Origin: Trichosphaerium sp. ATCC 40318
Taxonomy: Eukaryota > Discosea > Flabellinia > Trichosidae
Direction: 5' to 3'
NCBI GenBank assembly: GCA_038496445.1
Contig: JALMLS010000173.1
Coordinates: 80,822 to 144,821 of the forward strand
DNA: 64,000 bases
In this document: piece after piece, positions 36,698 through 47,583 of the stretch
How positions within the stretch are numbered: the stretch's first letter is position 1
Layout: each line of letters opens with the position of its first letter
Position numbers and translations under genes: made by a program
Notes under the pieces: generated by a model
The model's input: the letters and a program-made list of their open reading frames with translations, nothing else
The model's database searches: none
What the model was told of the DNA's origin: nothing

Positions 36698-36961
36698 ATG
36701 ACTTTGTTGGATTTTTTTTTTGGAACAGTTTTCGTTTGTGCACTTACAATTTCCCTCACCATTTTGTTGATTTTTTTGTTCGTAGATACAACTGGATATG
36801 TTAACATTCTGTTCGTTTGTTTAATTGTATGTGTTGCTTCAGTTATTCTGCTTCTTGTTGCCATGTGTGGATGTAATTACAGAAAGGATCAATTTAATGA
36901 TAGAGAAACACAGACAAATACTAATACACCTATGGATAGTAACATGCTTAACTCGCTATGA
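36698..36961 (+). CDS. Small two-helix membrane protein
   Basis: An 87-codon frame from ATG 36698 with two hydrophobic segments (FFFGTVFVCALTISLTILLIF and ILFVCLIVCVASVILLLVAM) followed by CGCNYRKDQ and a polar Thr/Asn-rich tail. It could be a separate small gene or the last exon of the upstream propeller-like protein; a stop lies in frame just before the ATG and no in-phase acceptor is evident, which favours a separate start. No family recognised. Confidence 0.45.
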   Translation: MTLLDFFFGTVFVCALTISLTILLIFLFVDTTGYVNILFVCLIVCVASVILLLVAMCGCNYRKDQFNDRETQTNTNTPMDSNMLNSL

Positions 36962-38153
36962 ATACATTGAAACAAAGTTTAAAAAAGTAACATTCAGTAC
37001 AAGTCTTGAGTCTACCGTTTACGTTTTTTTATGCCTTTCAATTTAATTTGTGAGAAGTGATAGCAAAAGCCACAATTTCGTGACTCATGTAGAAAATCTC
37101 CCATACAGTTCAAATGTTTGTCGCCATCTCTACATAGTGTATTTTTTCTTCAGATTTGTTCTTTCAAACACGATACATTTCACAATCAAGCAGTCATCCT
37201 ATTAACATTATATGTCTGTATATTCTCACGAATTTCAGGCGTTTTCGGAGCTTTGCTGACCAACCTTATTATATCTAGATTATCAAATAATTATTGGCAA
37301 GCACATATGACTGATGGCAAGCAACGATCATTGGTCTTGAAAACCAACTCAGTACTACCGTTCTTCGTGATATGAGTGTCAAAGCCTGGCATTGCCCTAT
37401 CATGCCATAATGGCTCTTCTACCATAGGACCTTGAGTGTCTGCTTATTCGGGTTCAAAGTTACTGAAACAAACAAGCTTGGCGAGTAAAAAAAAAGGGTG
37501 ATTGAGTCATAGACAGTAATTGAAGTCTCATAAGATAGAGTCTAAATCTATTACGAGTTCAGTAGGTTCCTGTTGAGTGCTACCATTACACCATAAGCAG
37601 GTTGTATCTGTCCAGAATCGAACTGGAATCTTCAATATGCAGAATGGATGTGTTGCCTTTACACCACAGACACGACGCTCACTTGGAATCGAACCAAGTC
37701 CACAATATTGGATATATTATTGAAGAACCTACGCTTTACGTTTGTCAGGTTGACATTTGAGCACCCTATTTAATAAACAAACCGGTAGACGTTTTAAGTT
37801 GATGAAAACTTGAAAAAAAAAAAATTGTGGAACCAAATACTTCCCAAGAAATTTCTCTAAATTACTTCACTGAAATTGTATACGGTAAATTATAGGGACT
37901 CCACTTCGTAATGCAGCTGTGCTAATGGGATCCAGGATTTCATTCATTGGTAGCAACACGTGTTTTATCGTGTTTCTATCAACTAAACAAACAAAGAAAA
38001 AACAGTTCTGGACCACTTTCATCTTTGCATTCTCCATACGTAAACGAAACATAAGCAACGGCTACAGCAACAAACCAACATACAACAGAGAATGAGATGG
38101 GTGTTTATTAAGAAGGTAAAGCTGTTTGGTAACAAAACAACACGTGTCGTAAA
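36962..38153. other. Intergenic, 1.2 kb, with tRNA-like debris
   Basis: No protein gene supported. A weak 85-codon frame (37118-37375) has no coding character I trust. The stretch 37430-37780 contains at least three tRNA-like fragments on the minus strand, one listed separately. Confidence 0.5.
37603..37673 (-). tRNA. tRNA-like sequence, probably degenerate
   Basis: Read on the minus strand, a cloverleaf can be drawn: acceptor GTGTCTG pairing with CAGATAC (one G-U), D-arm GTG/CAC with A14 and GG, a five-base variable region, and T-stem TCCAG/CTGGA with loop TTCGATT. The A-box-like TGGTGTAAAGG is good. The anticodon stem has one C-U mismatch, and the loop TCTGCAT would give anticodon TGC (Ala) but with C instead of the invariant T at position 33. 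The B-box is imperfect. More likely a tRNA pseudogene or tRNA-derived repeat than a working gene. Confidence 0.35.
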
Positions 38154-39155
38154 TCATGCCCAGGATATTTTGTAAAGGTCAATATGTAAAGGAAGTCCCT
38201 TTGTTTCAGTTCTTGCAATCATATAATTAACTTGTGCTGTTTCAGAACCGTAACTATCTTCGTACACAGGAGTTGGTTCTAGAGCACCGTCAAGGGTTTC
38301 AAAGTTCCCTAGTAATTTCCATGTCAATCCGAAGTCATCTATATCAGCTACAAAATGAGGACGAGTAATTTTGGAATCACCATGTGAACTACAAACGACA
38401 TGAAGATTATTTTCTGGTCCTTTAAAAAACTCACAATTTTCGTATCCAACTGGAAACTCTGAACCCGCAGGGAATATTGGATTATTATCGTATTCCTTAT
38501 AAGGAGGTAGTAAAGAGTCCTTGTTATTACTATCCGGGAAATAAGCGCCTTCTTGAGCGTAGTTATTACCTGAAACGCCTTTTGTAAAGTAAATTCTTTT
38601 TCCTTTAATTTTCATAATTCTACCACTGTCACATCTTCTCGCATTCCATGTCTGATTCCAAGATGGTGCTTTTCCTGTTGGATAAGCAACAAGACCATGA
38701 CGAGTCCAAGGTCCGTGCATTGTTGGTGAGGATGCTACAAGTTGTGCTGACTCTTTTGTTGATGAATAGTTCTTTCCAGTTCCCGTATAAAAAACCCAAA
38801 ACTTTCCGTTATCGTAGATGAGAGATGGCGAAAGCGTTCCGCCATAGTCAAACGCGTTTTGGTCTGTAGTGCGGTTGAATAATAACCCGTGACTTGTCCA
38901 CTCTCCAGTAACGTTTTTAGTGGAATAGTAATGTAAGAAAGCAAACCAGCCACCATGCTCTCCTGGACCTGGGATATAATCTGTGACGAACCAATACGTT
39001 CCATTTACGAGTATAACACTGCTTGGATCGCGTAGATGTCCTGTTTGGTCGACAGCAATCGTTTTAACTCTTGTAAGTGATGGCGTAAGAAAGCATAGAT
39101 AGCAAGGTATTAACACAAAGAGAATAACACGTGTTAAAGGTAAGAAATGGTGCAT
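38154..39155 (-). CDS. GH43-like five-bladed propeller protein, copy 1
   Basis: Intronless frame of 333 codons from ATG 39153-39155. A signal/anchor segment (LTRVILFVLIPCYLCFL) precedes a domain with the repeated pattern of GH43/GH32/GH117-type propellers: HLRDPSSVILVNGTYWFVTDY (Asp near blade 1), SPSLIYDNGKFWVFYTGTG, SPTMHGPWTRHG, DSGRIMKIKGKRIYF, GYENCEFFKGPENNLHVV. Expected to act on or bind a glycan outside the cell. It is ~85-90% identical by eye to the oppositely oriented copy at 40.3-41.3 kb. Which acidic residues are catalytic cannot be settled here, so family-level assignment is moderate. Absence of introns contrasts with most neighbours. Confidence 0.75.
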   Translation of the reverse strand: MHHFLPLTRVILFVLIPCYLCFLTPSLTRVKTIAVDQTGHLRDPSSVILVNGTYWFVTDYIPGPGEHGGWFAFLHYYSTKNVTGEWTSHGLLFNRTTDQNAFDYGGTLSPSLIYDNGKFWVFYTGTGKNYSSTKESAQLVASSPTMHGPWTRHGLVAYPTGKAPSWNQTWNARRCDSGRIMKIKGKRIYFTKGVSGNNYAQEGAYFPDSNNKDSLLPPYKEYDNNPIFPAGSEFPVGYENCEFFKGPENNLHVVCSSHGDSKITRPHFVADIDDFGLTWKLLGNFETLDGALEPTPVYEDSYGSETAQVNYMIARTETKGLPLHIDLYKISWA

Positions 39156-39211
39156 AGTACCGAACGTCGAAAGGTACAATGACTATTCATTAAGGGCTAG
39201 TGCCATCCTTA

Positions 39212-39229
39212 AATATGTCGCGACATATT
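39212..39229. promoter_or_regulatory. 18-bp palindrome upstream of GH43-like copy 1
   Basis: AATATGTCGCGACATATT is a perfect palindrome ~57 bases upstream of the ATG at 39155 (minus). The same element, as ATATGTCGACATAT, sits upstream of the other copy, and the ~50 bases between palindrome and gene (TGGCACTAGCCCTTAATGAATAGTCATT) are also conserved. A dimeric factor site is inferred. Confidence 0.5.
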
Positions 39230-40216
39230 GCGTATGTACTAAACGATAGACTAATTACACGTCATTTCGGAAAACGGAGGAAGAATGATAAGTGAAAGTT
39301 CAAACGAAAAGTACCAAAAAAACCAAGTAATAACATTCGCAAATGATCACGTGATTTTCCGGCAGAGACAAAGTATCGAGACTTTTGGAGGTGAAAAGAA
39401 AGGAAGACGTTTGAATATTGTGGACCAGAGATCCAACGATATATTGACAACTACAACAACAACTCTCAGATAGCAAGCAGAAATCCCCTCCCACCCTTAA
39501 TAATTTGTGGAAATTTTTCTCAAAACAATTTTTTTTTTGCATCTCGGATCGTGTTACTATTGTTAATAAACCACACGCTCGCTCTGCGCCTGAGCTATCT
39601 GTCAGGGACAGATGTGTTCCTTACCTCCCAAAGAACGTCGTAGTTGTAGATAGGATCTCCGAAGAACTGATCTAAACGCCAGCTTTTATACCTTGTCCTA
39701 ACCAGGTATTTGTTTTGGCTCAACTTGTTTGTGATCTTTCAACATAAACAATACTTAGTAATCGCAATGTGGATACTGTTGGAGAGCTTTGGACAGTTGA
39801 TTTTTCGTCTTGATTCTGTGACTTTGCACTGTGTTATATACTTACGTTTGTTTATCTAAAAAGCATTTTGTGCTGATTGGTGTTGTATGTACTTAATTCC
39901 TTATAAATTAGTCAACAGTCTATACGATTCACAGGTATCAATAAATTTGTAAAGTCTATTGTAGTACCTGTACAATCAACTTATCTGCAGTAATGGACGT
40001 ACATTAAAGGTTGTAGCACATTTTTAAACACTACACATACGACATTAAATAAAGGTAATGTAGAATTAAACAAGTAGGTATTTGACAACATATTCAATCT
40101 TGAAAATCACGTGATATTGGTTTTTTGAATAACTTTTCGTATGAACTTTCATTTACTGTATCCTTCGTCGGTTACCTAAATTACACACAACAAGGCTACT
40201 ATGTTTACAACACACG
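39230..40216. other. Divergent intergenic region between the GH43-like copies
   Basis: About 1 kb without a supported gene. TCACGTGAT occurs at about 39346 and 40107, roughly symmetric with respect to the two genes. Short open frames at 39262-39542 are not credible. Confidence 0.45.
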
Positions 40217-40230
40217 ATATGTCGACATAT
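40217..40230. promoter_or_regulatory. 14-bp palindrome upstream of GH43-like copy 2
   Basis: ATATGTCGACATAT is a perfect palindrome ~57 bases before the ATG at 40288, followed by a conserved TTTAAG and the TGGCACTAGCCC block shared with copy 1. Confidence 0.5.
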
Positions 40231-40287
40231 TTAAGTCTGGCACTAGCCCTTAATGAATAGTCATTATATATTTCGACATTCAGCGTG

Positions 40288-41292
40288 ATGTACCATTTCT
40301 TACCTATAACACGTCTTATTCTCTTTGTGTTAATACCCTGCTATCTATGCTTTCTTACGCCATCACTTACAAGAGTTAAAACGATAGCTGCGGACAAAAC
40401 AGGACATTTACGCGATCCAAGCAGCGTTATACTCGTAGATGGAACGTATTGGTTTGTATCGGATTATATCCCGTTATCTCAAGGAACACCAGGTGGCTGG
40501 CACGCTTTCTTACATTACTACTCCGCAAAAAACATTACAGGAGAATGGACTGATCATGGCTTGTTATTTAACCGCACTACAGACGAAAACGCGTTTGACT
40601 ACGCTGGAACGTTTTCGTCATCTCTCATCTACGATAACGGAAAGTTTTGGGTTTTTTACACGGGAACTGGAAAGAACTATTCATCAACTGAAGAGTCAGC
40701 ACAACTTGTAGCATCATCACCAACAATGCACGGACCTTGGACTCGTCATGGTCTTGTTGCTTATCCAACAGGAAAAGCACCATCTTGGAATCAGACATGG
40801 AATGCGAGAAGACTTGATAGTGGTAGAATTATGAAAATTAAAGGAAAAAGAATTTACTTTACAAAAGGCGTTTCAGGTCACAACGATGCTCAAGAAGGCG
40901 CTTATTTTCCAGACAGTAGTGTCACAGACTCTTTACTACCTCCTTATAAGGAATACGATAATAATCCAATATTCCCTGGAGGTTCACAGTTTCCAGTTGG
41001 ATACGAAAATTGTGAGTTTTTGAAAGGACCAGAAAACAATCTTCATGTTGTTTGTAATTCACATGGTGATTCCAAAATACCTCGTCCTCATTTTATAGCT
41101 GACATAGATGACTTCGGATTGACATGGAAATTACTTGGGAACTTTGAAACCCTTGATGGTGCTCTAGAACCAACTCCTGCTTACGAAGCTAGTTACGGTT
41201 CCGAAACAGCACAAGTTAATTATATGATTGCAAGAACTGAAACAAAGGGACTTCCTTTACATATTGATCTTTATAAAATAGCCTGGGTATGA
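40288..41292 (+). CDS. GH43-like five-bladed propeller protein, copy 2
   Basis: Intronless 334-codon frame from ATG 40288, the inverted duplicate of the gene at 38.2-39.2 kb. The same hydrophobic N terminus (ITRLILFVLIPCYLCFL) and propeller motifs are present: HLRDPSSVILVDGTYWFVSDY, SSLIYDNGKFWVFYTGTG, DSGRIMKIKGKRIYFTKG, GYENCEFLKGPENN. Differences cluster in exposed loops (IPLSQGTPGGWHA versus IPGPGEHGGWFA) and near GAYFPDS. Both copies keep a full frame, so both are probably used. A surface or secreted glycan-active or glycan-binding role is inferred from the fold. Confidence 0.75.
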   Translation: MYHFLPITRLILFVLIPCYLCFLTPSLTRVKTIAADKTGHLRDPSSVILVDGTYWFVSDYIPLSQGTPGGWHAFLHYYSAKNITGEWTDHGLLFNRTTDENAFDYAGTFSSSLIYDNGKFWVFYTGTGKNYSSTEESAQLVASSPTMHGPWTRHGLVAYPTGKAPSWNQTWNARRLDSGRIMKIKGKRIYFTKGVSGHNDAQEGAYFPDSSVTDSLLPPYKEYDNNPIFPGGSQFPVGYENCEFLKGPENNLHVVCNSHGDSKIPRPHFIADIDDFGLTWKLLGNFETLDGALEPTPAYEASYGSETAQVNYMIARTETKGLPLHIDLYKIAWV

Positions 41293-43654
41293 TACCCAAT
41301 ATAAGGCTTAGTGTATTGCAACTACATAGCTTTCGGTTATTAATAAACAACCATTTCTCTAACAGGTTTTCTTGTATAAATCACGTGAACTTACTACGTT
41401 ATCTGTAACCTAATATTAGAATGGTTGTACTAGAGCTTTTGAGAAAACAGCCCAACAGTTCTTGTATTCTTGAGTTACAAGAAATATACCTAATGTTTAT
41501 GGAAACTCTCTTGTGTACTGTTTGAGTTTTGTAGCTGACTTTTAACAATGGAAGCTGTACCGTTTTGGAATTTCAGGTATAGTGTTACATCTCGGACTCA
41601 AGGCCGATATGTTGCCTTTACAGTAATCCTCACACTCGTATTGCCAATAGTTCAAATTTTTTTAATGGCTAAAGTTCTGCAGAACACGTGATTAGTTTTT
41701 TTTTCAATATATACTGATTTCAAACAGATTTGTCATGTGATAAAAAATAGGAGTACTTACGTTTATCGTTTCTACTAACAAATTGATAAGTAGTATCCAA
41801 TTCCGAAGCCAATATTTTCGTATTTCACAAGACGCTCGAAGAAGCAGCACCTTTCACTGATGCACGTTTCGATGAGATTAAAAGTGTACTTAAAAGCATG
41901 CATAGCCCTAGGAGAAGCCCACACTGTCCTCCTATCAAATCCCAGACACTCAATATCAATCTCGTTCAACATGATAGGCTCCATGTTTGCAGTGACACTA
42001 GGTATGAGAAAGAAAAAGAGTAAGCGAGCTTTGCTCGTACGCTAACGAAAGGTGAATAGGTATTCGAGGATAAGCAAATGTGAAGTTAACTATAGAAGCT
42101 GGATACTACAGCATCGTAGTAAGTGAAATAGTCGTAGATGTACTTGACCTAAGAAAGATAAGATCAGAGTTTTTCAGCATTGGACTTACTTTTTTATAGC
42201 GTACTTCCTTTCACTATGTATCAGATTCTTATCTTGACTCATGCTACACTGTAGATACCGTGGTTCAAAATATTCAATGTTGTTCTGTTCTTTACTTCTT
42301 TGTGCATATTGAAACGTAAAGAGTTCTTTATTGTACTACGAAAAGCAGTTGTTAGAGTATAAAGTTTGTACTTTACAAAAGTACCTCTTAGAAGAACTTC
42401 AAGTAACCTTTTCGCAACCACACAAACATTGATGGGTTGTATTTGTACGAAAACGCCAACCATTACACAGTGTTGTAGATTGAATGAGTGGTTGGCTAGT
42501 TACAAGCACTTACTTGTACCTTGTGCCCACAAACGTTTGAACAAAGCCAAGCACTTATAATGCAACATTGATAAACAGTAAGAAATAATAAAAACGAGAA
42601 ACATTGGAAGCGAGAATATCCACTGAGATCCTACTAGACTACTTTTCCGTGGTCTGTTATATGGGAACAGTGTGCTGAAACAATTTTAGCTGTATTTGAG
42701 TAGTATGGTTTGTGGGCAATGACTGTCTTGCGGCAACAGTCTTGGGAGAAGGGATTTGAGAAGTGATTTCAGTTGGCTTGCGGTTTTGAGCACTGGAAAA
42801 ATGCTAGTACTCTTCATAGTGTGTACAAACGGGCAGATGCTGAGATGAGATACAAACAACTAAGAGTTCAGTTGGCTTCTCGGTTTTTGAGAACTGGAAA
42901 AACGCTAGTACTCTTCCCATTGTACAAAATGCAAACCCTAGTCAGTGAGAATAGATACAAACAAGTACGCGCAGTTGCGAGATCACAATGCACAGCTTCG
43001 CCAACAATTCAAAAAAGAGCCGAGCAAAGAAATTCCAATATTTCAGATTAAACTCGATGTTACTTCTCAATTTCGCGTGGTAACTAATGGCAGATATGAG
43101 GAGAACCTATATCTTAGTATTGAACGCTTTCGATAGCGAACGGGTCTGTTTTTCGGATATTCCCCAAGTTTTAGTACAAATACCTTTGTTGGCCATCTTG
43201 GTTCTACTGGTACCAATTTCACGTGTCATCTCGTTCGGGTAAATCACATTCCTAGCTTGCTCAGCGCCAAACCATACAAAAAGTACCCTACAAACTTGAA
43301 TAACGAATAAACAAGGAACACGTTTGTTCAAAGTAAAACAATATCAAAAAAAAAATTACCCAATTGTAGTTTTTATGTTTAAGATGTCACACCACTACAT
43401 CCAAACGAAAAGCTGTTTGTTTCTTTGTCAAGACTTATTATACGAAACTCCCTTTCCAAACCAAATAATATTCAGCGTACTATACGCTTAAATTGATTAT
43501 TCTATACCCAAAACTCTTCGGAACTACCATTGCACAAATTAACACGACTTCAACTCACGTTAAGGTTTGTTCACATCCCACGCCATAAACTCGAAACCTG
43601 AACGCAAACAACAACAACAACAACGACTGAAATTCTCCTATTAGTACCAATAAT
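41293..43654. other. Intergenic, 2.4 kb, with a tandem duplication
   Basis: Several 60-90 codon frames occur but none has a recognisable domain or splice-consistent extension. Holds the ~99 bp tandem duplication listed separately and CACGTG at about 41383, 41687 and 43219. Confidence 0.45.
42768..42970. repeat. Tandem duplication, period 99 bp, two copies
   Basis: TTCAGTTGGCTT at 42768 recurs at 42867. The two units share GAACTGGAAAAA[TC]GCTAGTACTCTTC and GAGATACAAACAA with scattered substitutions and small indels. A 92-codon frame spans both copies but shows no coding bias, so I treat it as non-coding. Confidence 0.7.
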
Positions 43655-46600
43655 ATGACAAGTACGTTCTCACAACTGTAAATAGCTTATACAACAGCAA
43701 AGCTAAAAGTGTTTTTAGTTGTATTTTTATCTATTTTTCCTTTCTCTTCTGAGCGCTTTATCATCCTTACATTGTTTTAGATTCTCTGCTAGCGGTACTA
43801 TACCGCGGTATTTCGCTACTACTAGTACTTGTAATAGCAAAGGGTTTTTGCGGCTCGAACTCAAACCCTGACACTATATTCACCTGTGATGCAACTTCTA
43901 CTGGCTGGGGATGTGACCCTAGGATGTGGGCTATTGTGAGGGGCCGCAAGAACAGATTAATCTGTAACGAGTCCCCTCGGCCACGCATGCATTGGGCGTC
44001 TAAGGTGAAGGCAAGTTCACAGTATCAGGTATTCGCTGGTGAAGAGGACTCTCCACAAACAACATACGTACCTGGTAGTATTGTAGACATCACAGTGCTG
44101 GTAAAGAACTACTATAGAAAGTACAGAGGAATCCTAATGTACGCTAACCAAAGCAATCAACAAATCAATTCTTGATTTTTTCTTCTTTTTTCTCTTCCAG
44201 TCGCCCTCAAGCATCTTTCTTATGTTTTGTTCAGGTACGCTGTAGATTCTGATGGAAATCATGTTGGTGAATGGAAATTACCAAATGATGAACCACGTGC
44301 GCTAAATTTGTCAGATCTTTTTTTGTGGAAGTTGTTTCTTACTTTTTTCGGTTTTTTAGCTTTATTCCTTATACCTTGGGAGAAGTCACATGCTTGTGGG
44401 GGCAGCGTTATGCATGCAAACGCTATACCGAAACCATTAATGACAACATTAACATTCATTGCGCCTCCAACTGGAACAGGTAAAATCACTTTTCATGCTC
44501 TCATCAAGAGTGGTCCAGCTAACAGTGGCGATTTCTGGTGGCCAAACGGAGGTAACCCATTATCGCTCACAGAGTCTTCAAACTCTCTTTCAACCAACAG
44601 TGGATGGTTCCAAACAGAGGTACATTGAATCGACTGAAAACGACTTAAAAACAAAAAGTGTTTGGATTTAGCGTCTTATTTGTTTCTTAGCTTGGAGAAT
44701 CATGCACTGAGAGGTGCTCTAAAGAGGGACTCCCTTGCAACGCTGCATCTATTCAAGGCATAAACAGTATTTCGGAAATCAATAGACTCTTAAAGCCTTC
44801 GGGTTTTATTTGCAGAAAACCATTTTTGAGCGGTTGCAGTTCTATGGGAACAACACAAACGGTGGACGGCATGTGTTATTACGATGATATGTCATGTGAA
44901 GATGGTCGCTCAACAGATGTTGCTACATGTGAAGCTAAAAGCACAAATGAAGAAGATGGGTACGTACTTTAAAATGAATCGCCACTGTTGGTCAACTTTT
45001 ATTTGCTGTTATTACTTTCTCCTAACACATCTGTTTTAATAGATTGCGCTTCTGTAAATGTGGTAGTACAACCAATCCACGTGATGCACACAATGGAGGT
45101 TCATCAAGGAGTGCTTCGTTCATATTGTTGGCTTTATGCAGTTTGGGCCTAGCTTTCTTCAACAGTAAGAGCCACGCTACAACGTCCATGATTCTTGGCC
45201 TGCTTCTTATCTCTTTATTGCTATTACCGTCTGCAAGCGCTCACAACTGGCTCAAAAGTCCAGCGAGAGCAGGTCACGCAAGCACAGAAGGTCCTTGTCC
45301 TCCAAAAGTATCAAACGGCCCACATGCTCAAATCGGCCCTGACCAAACGGTCCAAATCGAATGGTCTTCAGGTCACTTTTCTCCTGGTTACTTTGTCATC
45401 GTACATTCTAAAGACGAAGATAAATTGAAGTACCACAACAAGAGACTGTTCCAAAAGTACTTTGACGAAGCACCTGATGGAGCTATCTCTACTGTCAAGA
45501 TATATCACAGAACATCAGATAGTGGCGTTGGTGGTTTATATGGAGATATCATTCCGCCAACCTCTAAAGACTACCTTGTCAGACCAGGAGTTTTCGCAGG
45601 AAGTACCGGATGGGGACCTAAACCTACTAAGAAGTTGGTCAACTACAGAGAAGGTATACATAAAGATAACTGGGCTGAGTATAGGAACGAAAAGTATCCA
45701 TGGATTGAAGCTATATTAAGGGCGAACCACCCAACTCACAGACCATCACAAGCTGATGTCGCAGCAATTAAAATACCTGGGCGTGCTGGATTTGGAAGAT
45801 ACATAGTACGTCACTCTCCAACAAGAACTCTACTTTTTTCTAAAATTTCTCCTTAAAAACATCACATGCACTTTTTTATCAAACTGTAGTTTTTCTTTTA
45901 ATGAAATATAGGCACATTGGGTATGGAAAGGATACCGTGATTGCACAGATATAGATTACGTAGAAAATCAAGTAACTGATATTTATGGCGTAGCTCCACC
46001 TCCTGGAGCAAGATACACGTACGTGCTCCAAAAAAACAATAGCTATTCATTAGTACATGATTATATTTTGCTAACTGTTTTGTTTGAAGGCGTATCGATC
46101 ATTGCTACTTCCCTACTCCTAAATCAACACGAGGTAAGTGTTTATGTCTCGGAGGTCCAGAGGCTTTCTCTTTTTTTTCTTCTTTTTCTTTTTTTTTGGT
46201 TTAAGTGTTCGCTTCGTTGACACTTTACTAGGTTGTACAAGAGTATTCAGCAATCTAAAATACTGTCTCAAATTCTGTGAAGGCAAAAAGATATGCCAAG
46301 GTGTATACACAGCTCCTCTAGCGGTTCCAGGCAATAGGTGGTATTCTCAAGCTAACCTCATACCTCAAAAGTGTTTAGATACTGTAAACATGACGAAACT
46401 CAACCAAGAAGAAGATCCAAGCAAGGCATTCATGTGTATGGCCGTATACGCTAGAAGTGGAAGCGATACCAGAGGACAATATGAGACAGTACTTCCAGGT
46501 GACCCTGCTTACAGTTCAAGTTGTTATGTGAAAAACAAGGGTAATATATTCCCAAGCTCTCCTGAACCGAAAACGAAGAATATTCCATGGCGACACGGAG

Positions 46601-47091
46601 ATAAATGTATAGATTGTTACACAGCGAAAAAAAACAGGGATATTACTGTAACAACATTCCCAAGATTCCTACTTCAAGATAAATGTATCAACTGCGATCT
46701 TGAGCCATCAACGGAACCTTTACCAAAGAGAATCAGACTTGTTAACGGAACATCGTACAGAGCTTGTAAAGGATTACTAAATGATTGGTCAGGTTCAGGA
46801 TCTATCACTTGTAAGGGTACAAGAGAGCAAAAGAGTGCTCTTTGCTTCAAGCAGCTCCTTGTGAACGGACGAGACTTCAAACACCAGTGGTTTAATGACG
46901 AATGTGCAGCTGCTATTGTTGCTGATCCCGAATGTGATAACAGGTATCTGAACGCATACAGAGGAAGGCAAGCTTACCGAGGAGAGAATACTGGAAGTTG
47001 TTATTGTATGAGAAAATTAGATTGCTGCGCTTGTTCTCCAATCCAAAAGGCAAAGAGCGCTTGGAAATATTGGGAGATAGAACTTGTCTAA
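43655..47091 (+). CDS. Reeler-like plus LPMO-like fusion, secreted, eight exons
   Basis: Exons 43655-43661, 43781-44138, 44235-44296, 44360-44619, 44691-44959, 45043-45805, 45912-46018 and 46206-47091 join in phase to 903 residues. A signal peptide (SLLAVLYRGISLLLLVLVIAKG) leads to a reeler/spondin-like domain (YVPGSIVDITVLVKNYY, GILMYAVDSDGNHVG, LTFIAPPTGTGKITFHALI), then a Cys-rich part (CTERCSKEG, FCKCG). Two hydrophobic stretches follow, the second (ILGLLLISLLLLPSASA) directly before HNWLKSPARAG. From there runs an LPMO-like domain (CPPK, QIEWSSGH, second histidine in AHWVWKGYRDC) and a long Cys-rich C-terminal region. LPMOs cut polysaccharides with a copper bound by an N-terminal His; here that His would be internal unless cleaved. 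ATG 45188 could be a second start. Confidence 0.7.
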
Positions 47092-47443
47092 TGATTCACA
47101 TCACCAATTACAATCAAATCAAGTAACAACTCAATCAACGAGTTAGCAATAAAAAATAGTTTCAAACACTATAGTCAGTTTTAGTTGAATGTAGTGAGGC
47201 TCCTAGTACTTTCAAAAGTGCCAATTGAAATCCATAGTACTATTTGCAATCTGCTTGATCTTATTACTGACAATGGCTAATTTACATCTAACTTAAAGCA
47301 AGTATATGAAGTCTGTTAAAAGTAGCGGATACTGCTCATATTAGTTCGCACTAATTTCGAAATTGATTAGGACTACAAGCGCAACAAAACGCGAATTTTC
47401 TTTATCGAAATTGTGAAAACCAATCACAAACTCGTTGTGGTAA
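47092..47443. other. Intergenic, retroelement insertion flank
   Basis: About 350 bases between the LPMO-like gene and the 3' LTR. No gene seen. The last four bases (GTAA) are the target-site duplicate. Confidence 0.5.
47440..47443. repeat. Target-site duplication GTAA (left)
   Basis: Four bases directly outside the 3' LTR, matched at 52844-52847 outside the 5' LTR. Confidence 0.7.
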
Positions 47444-47541
47444 TGTAATAAAGAGAGACGGCAATTAGGTTAGCCTGTGAATCTTCTATGTATTAAGGTA
47501 CAGGAATAGTTAAGTACAGTATGCGGTATATTGTCATTACA
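47444..47541 (-). repeat. 3' LTR, 98 bp
   Basis: Starts TGTAATAAAG and ends TCATTACA on the plus strand; identical to 52746-52843. Both termini form the TGTAAT/ATTACA inverted ends typical of integrase substrates. Confidence 0.95.
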
Positions 47542-47556
47542 GTTCTCCCCCCGTTT
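47542..47556 (-). other. Polypurine tract
   Basis: On the minus strand AAACGGGGGGAGAAC directly precedes the 3' LTR, the expected place and composition for plus-strand DNA priming. Confidence 0.75.
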
Positions 47557-47583
47557 TTAGAGCGTTGTCACTCCTGTGCAACG

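Noticed and set aside
37118-37375. 85-codon frame with a hydrophobic stretch
   Set aside because: No signal peptide logic, no domain, and it precedes tRNA-like debris; treated as chance.
41775-42045. Overlapping 61-69 codon frames on both strands
   Set aside because: Neither shows family resemblance, and both are interrupted without usable splice sites.
42773-43051. 92-codon plus-strand frame
   Set aside because: It spans a tandem DNA duplication and shows no domain, signal or splice support; frame openness follows from the repeat.
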